DNA from: Boswellia sacra
Taxonomy: Eukaryota > Streptophyta > Magnoliopsida > Sapindales > Burseraceae
Direction of reading: 5' to 3'
DNA length: 64,000 nt
Assembly (NCBI GenBank): GCA_013180625.2
Contig: SNVD02008093.1
Span: forward strand, 248,001 to 312,000
Part shown: one piece after another, positions 37,267 through 48,664 of the stretch
Layout: each line of letters begins with the position of its first letter
Position numbering within the stretch: the first letter of the stretch is position 1
The notes under the pieces: generated by a model
Databases searched by the model: none
What the model was told of the DNA's origin: nothing
Seen by the model: only the letters and a program-made list of their open reading frames with translations
Program-made: the position numbers and the translations under genes

Positions 37267-38330
37267 ATCTATATCTATATGAAGTCATGAGTGCTGAGTA
37301 AGGTGATCAAAAGTAGAATGTTGATCTCATGCTCCAGGGTTCCTCTGATCCTGTTATCATTGCTAGCCACTTATGAAATAAAACCCCATTTAATAGTCAA
37401 AATAAATGGTCCTATCTATTCTTGATAGTCCTGAAAGAAGAAAAAGAAAAAAAAATTAAAATGAAGACGTAATTGGTAATTTTCCTTGAAGACAAAGTTT
37501 TACTCTTCTGATACATTTTGACTTTTTTCTAATCGTGAATAAAACTTGTTAATATTATTATATATTTTTAGAGACTTATCTGATATAAAAACCATTGTTA
37601 TGCATAATTATAAATTGCTGTGAAGTTAATTTATGATTATCACAATATATATTCAAATTAAACAATCATTTATATATGCAATTATCGTTATAGGTATAGT
37701 ATAAGGATTCATCATACATAACAAAGGGATAGATTTTGGTCATACATAAATTATAAAATAACTTATTATAAAATTTTTAAAATTGAGCAAGTCTCCAAGA
37801 GAATGGTAGAGAATCTAATTAACATCTAATCTAAGAGCGATTAGAGAAGAAAAACCACAAACGGAGAAACTGTTAGCTTCTGGGATAATATTAGCTTGCC
37901 AAAACAATTGTATGAAACAAAGAAAACAGCAAAAAATTTTGGGATGCAAAGTCATACTCTAACAATAATACTAGAGAACTGTATTAATATTAGAGTATAA
38001 TACAATAAATGATGTAATAGTTTTAAATGAATACTAGGTTAATTGCAATACATGATTTCAGATAAAATTTTGGGTTGTGTGGCACTACTTCACTTGGATA
38101 CTGTTTTGATGCACTAAATATAATAAAAGAAACTAAGTTTAAATCCATCATGTGACGGAAAGAGAACAGTAAAAAAAGCAAATGAAAATAAAAATAAAAA
38201 TAAAATGTCTTTGTTTGTTTACACTCCGGGACTCGCAAAAACTTGGCACTATCATTTTGTGCAACCTTAAATGTTTGTTGACTACCAATTTATCATTGAA
38301 CTCAAAACTCTTCCCATCAAAGCACAAAAC
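37267..38330. other. Intergenic region between psi3 and psi4
   Basis: 3' flank of psi3 with an AATAAAACCCC signal-like block near 37378, AT-rich DNA, then the shared upstream block (38107-38155) and a leader with CTTGGCACTATC before psi4. No gene seen. Confidence 0.5.
38107..38155 (+). promoter_or_regulatory. Shared upstream block of the array, copy before psi4
   Basis: TGATGCACTAAATATAATAA followed by a diverged AAACTAAGTTTAAATCCATC. Third copy of the block seen at 15681 and 35276. Confidence 0.4.
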
Positions 38331-38813
38331 ATGGAAGGTGTAGCAGTAATGAAATAGGGTTTCCAAGCTAAGCAAGAGCAGCCGACTGCATCTACCATCA
38401 GCATCCGACAAACCCTTATGACCCTGAAAGCCGATAATATCGCCAAAGAAGAATCAGTTATTGTTTTACCTAGTAAGAGACAAAAAATCTCTCCATTTAG
38501 GGGTTAGGCAAATTCAATTCTTAAGCATACCGGTTATGGAAGTCCTAAAATGAAAAATTAAAAATTCGAGTGGTGGTGGACTTTTCTCTATAATTTGATA
38601 AAGTAATTGTGGGTAGATCAATTTGAAACTTTGAGGGCTTGAAAATTAGATATCTTGTTGACAAACCGTTTGATACTGATAACAAAAGTTCTTGCAGGGA
38701 TAGTTGAGGGAATGAAAGATTGGCTCTGCATAACATTTGTCAATGAGCCTGCAGCTGTTGCAGACGGCATTGGAAGGAGAAGGGCCTTTTCTCGGAGGCA
38801 TGCCTGCAAGTAA
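38331..38813 (+). pseudogene. psi4: deletion remnant joining exon 1 to the end of exon 6, plus exon 7
   Basis: The start (MEGVAVM K, then TAG) matches exon 1, with codons for KQEQPTASTISI downstream. At about 38441 the text jumps to the end of exon 6 ([10 protein letters not shown]), followed by a GTAAG donor and an intron-6-like stretch. Exon 7 is at 38698-38813 and reads IVEGMKDWLCITF, where the substrate-binding Arg of NWLRITF is Cys. Introns at the 3' end are kept, so this arose by internal deletion rather than by retrocopying. Exons 2 to 5 are gone. Confidence 0.85.
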
Positions 38814-39725
38814 TAAATCTATATGGAGTTTATGAGGGCTGGGCATGGTGATCAAAATAACATGATGATCACATTGAAGGCTGATGGCGATGACAACTTC
38901 GCGTTCAATTACAGGAGCTATACCTTTGTTCCATCTATTTGCTTGACGTTGTTCAGTTAACCATTTTATAGAATGAACTCCATCGAGCCTCCTTCCTGTT
39001 TTTATTTTCCCTAAATTCCCTATCAACGAACATGTGCTTAAATCACTTCAAACCCGTACCAGTAACTTACAAAAACCCTTTCTATAACTAAGTAACATAT
39101 GATTGACAGAGAAGAAGGGAAGTTTGTGAATACTTTTGCGATATTGGGATGTAATTTTCGCTAAACAATAGGGTATAAATGTTTCTAAGCCTAGATTTTA
39201 TTGTCAAGTGAGTGACATAGCATATTTGTGGTGCCAAAAGGTGCACTCTTGAGGGTGGTCTTTATTTAATTAGCTTGATTCATTTGCTACCATAAATTAT
39301 GAACTCACCATCATTTTAGTGATCATGAGTACTTCCTAAATCTCTACCCATGTCTTCTTTTTTTTTTTTTTTTAAACTTCTCTTTTCTTCTCTGGTAGAA
39401 GTAATCCAGAATTAAAAAGAGCTGAATATCCTAACTCTCAGCCGTTGCAGGAATTATGGAAACCCAAACAGGGAATGGTTAAAATAACTAAAACAAACAC
39501 TAGATTGGTAGATCCTCTTAACAATTCATTCTAACACTTCAAAACTGATGTAAACAGTTAATATGTACGTTAGTTTCCAAAAATTCTAAAAATTGCACAA
39601 ATTGACTAGACTCAACGGACCAAATCTACAACAGAGGAAAAATCACTGCATCTCCTAACTTGGCCATCACTGTAGTCACAAAGATAGAGGCAGGTTCAAC
39701 ATTGTAGTCTAAAAGCCAAGCACAA
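38814..39725. other. Intergenic region 3' of both psi4 and the prefoldin-like gene
   Basis: The two genes converge here. It contains a T-run near 39358-39374 and no recognisable coding or repeat structure. Confidence 0.5.
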
Positions 39726-41147
39726 TCAAGAAGCATTCAGCTGTTCTAGCTTTCGTTTAACCAGGTCCAGATGTTCTGTAGAATATTCAACAATTATATT
39801 GAAGTTGTTTAGGAAAGATGAAGGAGATTGGGAAGTGGGAATGCAAGACAACTTACTCTGCTCAGATGCTGTTGCTTTCTGAATAGTTGTACGAAAAAGT
39901 ATATTTGCGTTCTTCTGATATACAGCCTGTAGTAAAGAAGAAAACCGGTTATCTCCGTAACAAGCTTAACTCAACAGTCTCAAACTCTCGCACGATTCTC
40001 ATTTCTGCATCTATAATATACTATAAATTTAACTGCAGCCAGCAACAATAAACTAAAAATATCAGAGACCATACAATCAATGCTCTAGTGTAACTTGTTA
40101 ACTCCATTCTCACATAGAGGAATGCTCCAAACAATTAAACTTGAACCCCTTGTAACTAAAATGCTTAAACCCAATAACATTTCTACCACGATTCTGAGGT
40201 AAGCCATTATATCCCTTAAGAAGAACAAAACATAGACCTAATTTGTGCAGCAACTAAACAACAAGACATAAAGTCATGTCACTGTTCCCCTTCTCTCCAC
40301 ACATATAACAACAACCAATCATGAATCTCTTCCCCATTACCAAGTTCATACAATACCCAAACAAACACATGATGGTTCTTTGAGGATGATGTTTATGTTA
40401 ACACTTGAATGCACACAAGCAATTGAAAGTAACAACAAGCGTCCTTGCCAGGCCTAGTGCCAACATTTTGCTTCCGAGACCTGGCTTCCCATACTACTAC
40501 TCTATGAAAGCAGGAAGATGACAAGTACAAAAAGGAATTGAATGATGATATACTTACAAAGTATTCATGTAAACTTATTTATACAATCCATTTAGCATTA
40601 CGAAACGATTGTTACATCATCAACCTTAATCAAATTATATTTATGCCACATCATACACAAATTTGTATAAAAAAAATTTGGAAGAGTAACATTACTCCAT
40701 AGGGATAATAGGAAAGGAAGGAACCTGAATTTAGTTTATCCACTCTTAAATACATTAACGCAAGCCTATAGCCCAATTTAAGTGAAATATGAAACTTTAA
40801 AAAACACTCAAAAATTAAATTCCGGTGTTGCCACAGACATGCTTGATCCATACTCTGGAGAAAGTATTTAAAAAAAAAAAAAAAAAAACCCAACATGTGA
40901 CAAGATCCCAAATCAGCAACGAGATATTGAAGCTAAGAGCTCACCCGGGATGAGGGTAGATTATTGAGCTCTGCTATGGCAACCTCGTGGCTTTTTACCT
41001 GAAAAGTTTTACAAGTGCAGAGAAATCTTGTTAAACTATGCAAAGATTAAGAGCGTGTAAATACCAGGAGATAAAAGAGATAGTTACCTGTTTGATTAGA
41101 TGGGATTTTGGGTCAACGGAAATGGAGGAGGATCTCTCGTCTGCCAT
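39726..41147 (-). CDS. Small prefoldin-like protein (77 residues), 4 exons
   Basis: Minus-strand exons 41147-41088, 40998-40945, 39926-39857 and 39775-39726 join with GT-AG borders into a 77-residue frame ending in TGA. The start MADERSSSISVDPKSHLIKQ is followed by VKSHEVAIAELNNLPSSR, AVYQKNANILFRTTIQKA, then TASEQKHLDLVKRKLEQLNA and a final S. The heptad-like pattern and the ELxNLxxxRxVYxxxxNxNIxF...SExxxLDxxK layout resemble beta-prefoldin-type small subunits. From memory it especially resembles the short protein from the ASNSD1 upstream frame of animals (ASDURF). If so, it would be a chaperone-complex component in the cytosol. Each exon is too short to be found as a long open frame, and the clean splicing and phase argue it is real. 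Function is inference. Confidence 0.75.
40382..40507 (+). pseudogene. Aminotransferase exon-2 fragment inside an intron of the prefoldin-like gene
   Basis: About 125 bp matching GATGATGTTTAT...TGCACACAAGCAATTGAA...GCCAACATTTTGCTTCCGAG...TTCCCATACTAC of exon 2. It is closest by eye to TAT-C and is antisense to its host gene. In-frame stops and indels are present. No other exon accompanies it. Confidence 0.8.
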
Positions 41148-43638
41148 GTCGCCCTTTTTTTTATCTCTGTCAATTTCCTTCAATTCATTCGTTTACTTGA
41201 CATAGTTAAGTTCCCTGATTTATTGGTTTATCTCCCCATGATCCACCCATTTCTAGAATTAACAGAGAATACCCCAATTCAGAGACAAGTCTGACAAGAG
41301 GACTTTTCCGTCTCAAATTGGATATATACGATATCTATTAAAACTTTAAAAATTTATCTATTTTAATTATGAATAATTGAAACACTTAAAAAATTATTGA
41401 GTTTTTCTTTAAAAGATTTATTAAATTCAAGAAAATAATTAATATAATATAATCTTAGAGATAATTTAAGTGAAGATATACGGAATTTCTCAAGTTTAAA
41501 CATGTACCTTAAGTCACAAAGCACATTTTAAGAGTAACCGTGAACAGTTATATAAAAAGGTCAGCTGATAACAAGGAATTTATGGTAAGTCGGTTTGAAA
41601 AATAAAAAAATTTCGACATAAAATTTACAAATTTCATAATAGTTAAGTACAACTCTTTGCTCCTGCTTAAAACTACTCTTGAGCTTCCAGAACTTTATAC
41701 TAAAAAATGAGAGCTCCAACCCTTTAATTTAAATAGGGGAGGGTTGAAGGTAAGGGTGAGAATTTGTGTCGTACGTGTCGACCTATTTAATTATTTGTAT
41801 CAAAATATGAAATACAGATCCGACACAGTTATTAAACGTATTACCTACGTATTGTAATCGTGTCATATTTAATTTACAAAATTTACTTAATTGTTTAACC
41901 TGGTTATACATAATATATTATATTCTATATATTTATATCAATTAAAATTATTTTTAGAATATAAATCATTGTTAATATAAAATATTATAAAAATTTCAGT
42001 TTTATAATATATATGTTGTAAGTAGGTAACAATTTATATTATTAAATGAGTTTACATATTAAGGATAGATAAAATATGTTTAACTATTAGTGTCATTAAA
42101 TATATTAGCGTGTTGAACACCCTCCACAGATCTATTTATTAATCGTGTATTATGTTCGTGTCTTATTTATATCGTGTCCGTATGTCGTGTCTCAAATTTC
42201 CACCCCTAATTGAAGGAGGCACGTTATTACTCGGATAATGCGGTTGTCAACTTACAAATATCATCAGCATAGGATTTTACAACCCATACTACTATCATAA
42301 TGGGTTTGGAATGTGCCGAACCAGAACCACTTATGAATTCATTTTCAACCCTAACATAATGAGATTCGTTTTATAATATTCTTAGATAAACACAATATAA
42401 CACATCTGAATGTCCAGTGATTCGGCTAATAAAGTAAAGGGGTTGGCAAGTTTCCGATTCAGTAGGCGTTCGTCGGGAGAGCAGCAAGATGAGTTGTGTC
42501 TGACTGTCGACGAGAGTTTGCATTCTGCTGCTTGCGAGAGTCTGCAATCCTCCATGCAAACTCTGATTCAAAACCAAAATTGTAATGCATTTTTTTATTG
42601 TTGGGCACTCAAGTGACTACAAAAAATATAATGTCAGCTTTGCAGAAGAAGAAATTAAAAAAATAATAAAATAATAAAAAGCCAGTTTTTGTCAAAGAAA
42701 AGGTTCACAAAAATCTTGTAAGAGGATCTGGCTCCATCTATATATCTTTAATCCTCTGGCTGGACTTCAACTGACTCCACCTCTTGTCAAGCTACCGAGC
42801 CAAGTCTGAAGGTTTGGTGAAGTCGATTGATAGCCATTCACGAACTTCAAACAATATACTATTAACCACGTGGGTATGTAGCTGGAAGGAATAGAAGTTA
42901 AAAAAGTATTGGCGACAACGTCAACCATATATATATATTCACAAAATGAAGTCGATTTGGCTCCATGACATACGGTAAAATTTTTGGAAGCAACTTTATA
43001 ATCAATAAAATATCATATAATAAAAATAATAATATATATTAAAAATATAATAATTATATTAAAATTATATCAATTTAGTGATGTAGTAAACAAGAATTTA
43101 ACTTTGTTTCTTATTCCGCATAATTGGTTTTATAACAAATTTTTCTGTATTCCTTTTTTAACATACATAACTAAAATATCAGGAGAAAATTCATCTTTTA
43201 TTTTATTGTGAAACCTATATACATAATCGAAAATACAATAATTATTACGTAAAAGAGTGAGAATATTTATTACTTTTTTTATTTATTTAATACATAAAAT
43301 AATAATTATTTCTCTAACAAAAATTTATTTATAATTAAGATGTATTATTTTTTATTTAAAAAATATTTAATTATTAAATATAATAAAAATTTTACGGATC
43401 CATCAATTTAAAATATCAATTATATACTTAGCCGTATTCTTACATGAATTAAGCTCTATAAAAGATTTAGAAAGATCAAAATAATAAAACTGTATATATA
43501 TTATTTATATTATATACTATTTAAAAAGAATATAATAAAATTTATTAAGCTTGGTGGGGTCCGAGTCCGCTAGGCTAAGAGGCGGTCCACGACTGAATTA
43601 ACATATTTGTGTATATCTAAGTTGCCAAAGCTGATAAA
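41148..43638. other. Intergenic region between the prefoldin-like gene and TAT-B
   Basis: It contains a 459-bp hAT-type MITE (41751-42209). A patch of less AT-rich DNA at 42405-42560 has open frames on both strands, but none resembles a known protein. Long AT-rich DNA follows (43010-43550), and a short GC-rich block (43555-43600) lies just before TAT-B. No supported gene. Confidence 0.5.
41751..42209. mobile_element. Non-autonomous hAT-type MITE, 459 bp
   Basis: The ends TAAGGGTGAGAATTTGTGTC and, read inward from the right, TTAGGGGTGGAAATTTGAGA are imperfect inverted repeats that continue through GTCGTACGTGTC and GACACGACATACGG. TTGAAGG is duplicated at both edges (41744-41750 and 42210-42216). 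The interior is AT-rich without coding capacity. Confidence 0.75.
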
Positions 43639-46421
43639 ATGGCAAATGAATCACTTAAGAAATGGGGTTTTCAAGTTCAGCCGGACTCCACCACTGCGTC
43701 GGCGTCCAAGATGGTGGTCGATACCATTACACTCCGCGGAGCCCTCACCACCTTAATGGAAACTCTAGACAAAAACGACCCAAGACCTGCCATTCCTCTT
43801 GGCCACGGCGACCCATCTCCCTTTCCTAGCTTTCGAACTGCTGCCGTAGCCGAAGATGCCATCGTTGATGCCGTCCGATCCACCAAGTACAACTGCTATC
43901 CACCCATGTTTGGTATTCTTCCAGCTAGAAGGTAAACGTAAACTTAATTGTTCATACTTTACATATCTCCATTCAAACTTCTAAGGCATGGCTTCATTTC
44001 TCTTTTGGGTTAACGTTAAGTAGCAGTACTATAGTAAGCTAGTTTTACGAATTGCAATTCAATATATAATAATTCCAAGCTCAATATTCAGAAATTGTTT
44101 TCATCTAATTCAACTATTTATCCGTGTCACCTCATATGTAAAAACTCAAACTTTTTATGGAATCAGCAAAAGAATAACCAGCTAGCTTACTGGTTTTTGT
44201 TTCAAATATTAGGCTGCTTCAGTTTTATTTTACATTTTTTAGCAACATTACAAACTTAATGATGTATATTTGCACATCTTCTACGAATTTCAATCTCTCT
44301 GGAAATTTTTAAGTGAAAGGCAGGCGTATCATGGCATTTAACTAATTTAGTGCTTAATCTAACAATTGCACTCTGACAGGGCCATTGCAGATTATCTAAA
44401 TCGTGACCTCCCATATAAGTTATCACCAGATGATGTTTATATTACACTTGGATGCAAGCAAGCAATCCAAGTCATATTAACAGTCCTTATCCGTCCTGGC
44501 GCCAATATTTTGCTTCCAAGACCTGGCTGGCCATTCTACGAAACTTTCTCAAGACAGAACAATGTCGAAGTTCGCCTTTTTGATCTTCTTCCTGAAAAGG
44601 GTTGGGAGGTTGATCTTGAAGCCATTGAAGCTCTTGCAGATGAGAACACTAAAGCCATGGTTATCATAAACCCTGGCAATCCTTGTGGAAATGTCTTCAC
44701 CTACCAGCACCTGGAGAAGGTTTGTAAATAAATGATCAAAAAAATTTGCTGATTTTGAGTACAACTGTTTTAGCCTCAGGGTAAATTTTTCTTTATTTTG
44801 TTGATTTATTGAATATCAGATTGCAGAGACAGCAAGAAAACTTGGAATTATGGTAATCTCTGATGAAGTTTATGACCATCTCACATTTGGGAGTAACTCA
44901 TTTGTGCCAATGGGAGTGTTTGGATCAATTGTGCCTGTTGTTACAGTTGGATCTATATCGAAGAGATGGATAGTTCCTGGTTGGCGGCTTGGTTGGCTTG
45001 TGACATGTGATCCCAATGGCATCCTTCAAAATTCAGGGGTTGGTTCCTCTATGTCTTGCTCTCAACTTATGTTTTGATGATTATGCTGTTGGAGTTGAAA
45101 CTCCTAATGATCTTGATGTATCAATGTTTCTGGTTTCTATTAACCAGATTGTTGATTCCATTAAGGGTGTTCTCAATGCTTCTGATTGTCCACCAACAGT
45201 CATTCAGGTTTGTTATTCATGATGTTTTTGGTGAAGAGTGTTACTATACTAAAGTAGTAGAGCAAAACTTCTTCAAATTCCACTAGGATATTGAACTATT
45301 CATCATGAGATTCCAAGAATATTATTTTCTCTTTTGGTCTATAAAACTGAAAAGATATTCACATCACATTTGCCAGCGAAAGTAGATGAGTAGCGTTTCC
45401 TTAAGAGCAAAGAGAAGTATAATAGGTAGACTAAAAGTACATGTAAATCTGAATCTAGGAACTCTCCAAGAATTGAGGATAATTATCTTTGAATTTCTGC
45501 AGAAGGGATATTATTAGCAGCAATATCTAGTTTTATTTGACTTAATGTAATTGTTAAGCTAATTCTCTTTACTTTACATTTCTGAAATCTTTTTGTTGAG
45601 ATACAGTTTCTTTAATTTGTCCTACAGCAGTACAAGCAAGCTCCATTACAATAAATTATGGCGGCACAAAATAAATACTGAGACTCAGATATATAAATAT
45701 ACAAATGTCTGCGTGTCTTTTTATATATGCAAACATTGAGTATTCTGGTTTTTCATGTCTGATTCTCTTGACTTTCGCCTTAGAAATTATAACTGTTTGC
45801 TCATTGCATCAGGGTGCAGTTACTCAAATTCTTGAGAAAACAGAGGAGAATTTCTTCTCAAACATCATTGGCCTATTAAGAGAGACAGCAGAAATATGCT
45901 ATAATAGAATTAAGGAGATACATTGCCTAACTTGCTTAAAGAAACCCGAAGGATCCATGTTTGTAATGGTAAGATCAGCACCATAAATAATCTCTTTATC
46001 TATGCATCAGAAATTGAATGTATAATTATAAAGGCCTATTGTAGGTGAAGCTGAACCCATCATTGTTTGAGGACATTAGTGATGACATGGAATTCGCTCT
46101 CAAGCTCACTAAAGAGGAATCAGTTATTGTTTTACCAGGTGAGATAAACAAATAAAAATAAAATAAAGTTTCTGCACAAACAAAAAATAAAAATAAAAAT
46201 AAAGTTTCCGGTAATAAGGAGATTGAATTCTTAAGCTTATCAGATTGATACACAAGATCGCATGCTGGCTAACCTTGATGCTGTTAACAATAAATCTTGC
46301 AGGGATAGTTTTAGGAATGAAAAATTGGCTCCGCATAACCTTTGCTGTTGAGCCTTCTAGTCTTGAAGACGGGCTTAGGAGGATAAAAGCCTTCTGTCAC
46401 AGGCATGCCAAGAAGCAATAA
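43639..46421 (+). CDS. TAT: TAT-B: tyrosine-aminotransferase-like enzyme, intact, 7 exons
   Basis: Exons 43639-43931, 44380-44719, 44820-45038, 45148-45207, 45813-45968, 46045-46138 and 46303-46421 give 1281 nt, 426 residues and TAA. The N-terminus is seven residues longer than in TAT-A because of a Ser/Ala-rich insert ([11 protein letters not shown]). All catalytic marks are kept: [12 protein letters not shown] (D226), GSISKRW (K259), GWRLGW and NWLRITF (R398). It differs from TAT-A and TAT-C in exon 2 at [18 protein letters not shown] and [14 protein letters not shown]. The Trp sits where TAT-C has Phe and TAT-D has Tyr, so the active-site edge may differ. Its closest relative in the window is psi5, which shares these features. 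The substrate is unknown. Confidence 0.93.
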
Positions 46422-46648
46422 ATCCTTCCCAAGTCCTGAGGTCGAGTATGCATGGGGATGAAGATCATTAACAACATCTCGTTGATTTATGCTTGATCTC
46501 TGTGCTCTTTTACCCTGGAACTTACCAAAGTTGATGGTGACTTTGACAATAAGTTCCATCTTCTTATTTATGGGCAATTCAATCAAAGAGGTGATCAGCA
46601 ACTGCACGTTGGATCACAGCAATATTAATACTGGTTGTTCTTCGTTCA

Positions 46649-46965
46649 TGGTTTGCTTGCTTGTTCAGGAAAACTAAGTGTTATAATATTGTTGTTGGGA
46701 AAATAAGTTCCGCACAACAATTTTAGCTAATAAATTCCTTGAGCTTGTTTACCAATAAGCATATGGAGTTTCCATGTTGTTCTAGTGTGAATAATATGGC
46801 CATATAGTTATCGAATAATGTTACACATTCTAAGTTTCTATTTCAAATCATGAATATTATTGCTTATTCTTGGTTTATAGTTTGCTTAGCTCAAGAAAAC
46901 CATGTGTTATAATATTATAGCTAATAAATTCCTTGATCTTGTAAGCAATAACCATATGGCGTTTC
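46649..46965. repeat. Direct repeat in the 3' flank of TAT-B
   Basis: Two copies, about 225 bp apart, of a block with GTTTGCTT...AAGTGTTATAATATT, TAGCTAATAAATTCCTTGA and AATAAGCATATGGAGTTTCC, each slightly diverged. Confidence 0.65.
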
Positions 46966-47099
46966 CATTTTATCTTTATATACATATATATATTTCTAAT
47001 TGGAATGTTGCGTTCTTGTTTCTAAAATTAACGGCGCCTCTCTCATTTAAAGTCGTAGCAAAAACTTCTATTAACAACCACATATAACCTACATTATCC

Positions 47100-47169
47100 A
47101 TATCACATCATTGTTAAAAATGAAAACATGAAACATATCACATCATTGTTAAAAATGAAAACATGAAAC
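47100..47169. repeat. Perfect 35-bp tandem repeat, two copies
   Basis: The unit begins ATATCACATCATTGTTAAAA and ends ATGAAAACATGAAAC. Copies at 47100-47134 and 47135-47169 are identical. Confidence 0.85.
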
Positions 47170-47232
47170 TTTGACCACATAATAAGATAAGATAATAAAT
47201 ATGGTATAAATATGGTGTTACATCTATAACTA

Positions 47233-47363
47233 TTTTTTATACAATTTAAGTTGACAAGTTGTCACTGAATAAGTAAAAAATAAAAATAAGTAAAAGATGT
47301 TAAATTGAATGACATGATAATTATTGATTCAATAATATCTTGACAACTTAAATTGTATAAAAT
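47233..47363. mobile_element. Small MITE-like inverted repeat
   Basis: ATACAATTTAAGTTGACAAG near 47240 is matched in inverted form by CTTGACAACTTAAATTGTAT near 47339-47358, with one mismatch. About 80 bp of AT-rich DNA lies between. Target duplication not identified. Confidence 0.55.
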
Positions 47364-48230
47364 TTTAATTGTAAATGAATTATAAATCTAATATTATTCG
47401 GATAACAACTAAAACATTACCAAAAGTTGGATGATTTGAGTATTAATCAATAAAGACACTAGCCAAAACCAAAGTCTTATTTTATAGTTCATTGTACTAA
47501 GCACTCAAAGGTTACCCAAAACGTGTCAATCAGGCAGAAGAAAATGAAATTTGTTATAGACACAACCAATCCCCCGTAGCTCTGTCTGTTGCCGATTGAC
47601 CTTTTGGACTCCTAGAAAAATCCACTTTTTCTCAACAGCAGAGGTGATTAAGCAGAAAAGTTTGGTATAATCCAATCTACTATAAAGGTCTGAAAGATCT
47701 CCGACCCGAAATCAATGTCTGATTGATTGCTTGATTCATATCGTTCGTAACACTATCACATAATGACAAAAAAAAATTAATGTCACTTGACATTCTAAAA
47801 TTTAGACTGAAATATAATAATAATGAAACTCTATTAGACGTATTGCAAACTGTCAACTCATCTTTTTCGCAAGGGGATGCCGCCGACAACTCAATGTTTA
47901 AAGAAACCCAGAAGACCCCTACATTTTCACAACTATCATATAACCCCCCGACAGTACTTAGCCGTCCCGTGAAACTGTCACATCAAACCTTTTTGCATAG
48001 TATACAATAACTATTTTGCCCTTAACTTTTGGAGTGCGAAGATATAAAAGATGAATGACCAGCATGCCATTATATCATCGTATCAATAAAGGAAAGATGA
48101 CATCACACGAAAATTTGATATTTTCAAAATTTTTGGACAACTTTACCTATTTATTTGCTCTAGAATTCACATTACAATAATTTTTTTTAGATAAAAAAAA
48201 CTCTTCTTTTTCAAAAAATAAAATCTTCTT

Positions 48231-48664
48231 TTTTCATTATCCATTCAACGAATATAAATAAGTTTTAATATTTCCTATGAAAACAAGATATATATTACAT
48301 GCTAGTCATCTTCAAGTGTTTATCATAATAAAAAAAAATTATAATACAAACTTAGAAATAGAATACAAAAATGAACTCTAAAAAAAAAATACATCAATCG
48401 AAACATGCAATCAACCCTAAAACCATACTTTTCCAAAATAAATAACAAAAAACAGGAAAATACATCAAAGACATAAAAAAAAAAACCCCAAACAAAGCTT
48501 GCTTCATTCTTACAGAAGCTTTTAAATTAAAAAGAAATCTCTAATTTTAAAAGAAGACTTCATTATCCATTTAACAAATATAAATACGTTTTAATTTTAA
48601 AAAAAAACAATAAATATTTATATGTTAGTCATCTCTAATTGTTTATCATAATAAAAAAAATAAC
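48231..48664. repeat. Diverged direct repeat, about 115 bp, two copies
   Basis: Copies at 48231-48345 and 48553-48664 share TTCATTATCCATT, AATATAAATA, GTTTTAAT, GTTAGTCATCT-like and GTTTATCATAATAAAAAAA blocks in the same order. Confidence 0.55.

Noticed and set aside
42405..42620. Open frames on both strands of 60-70 codons
   Set aside because: No domain, no intron signals and no similarity recognised; left as unannotated.
43555..43600. GC-rich block GTCCGAGTCCGCTAGGC before TAT-B, considered as a tRNA piece
   Set aside because: No cloverleaf arms or T-loop consensus could be drawn.
43677..43892. Open frames antisense to exon 1 of TAT-B and other copies
   Set aside because: They mirror the coding exons and vanish outside them. 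They reflect codon bias on the sense strand.
47780..48010. 76-codon open frame between TAT-B and psi5
   Set aside because: No recognisable motif and AT-rich codon use like the surrounding non-coding DNA.
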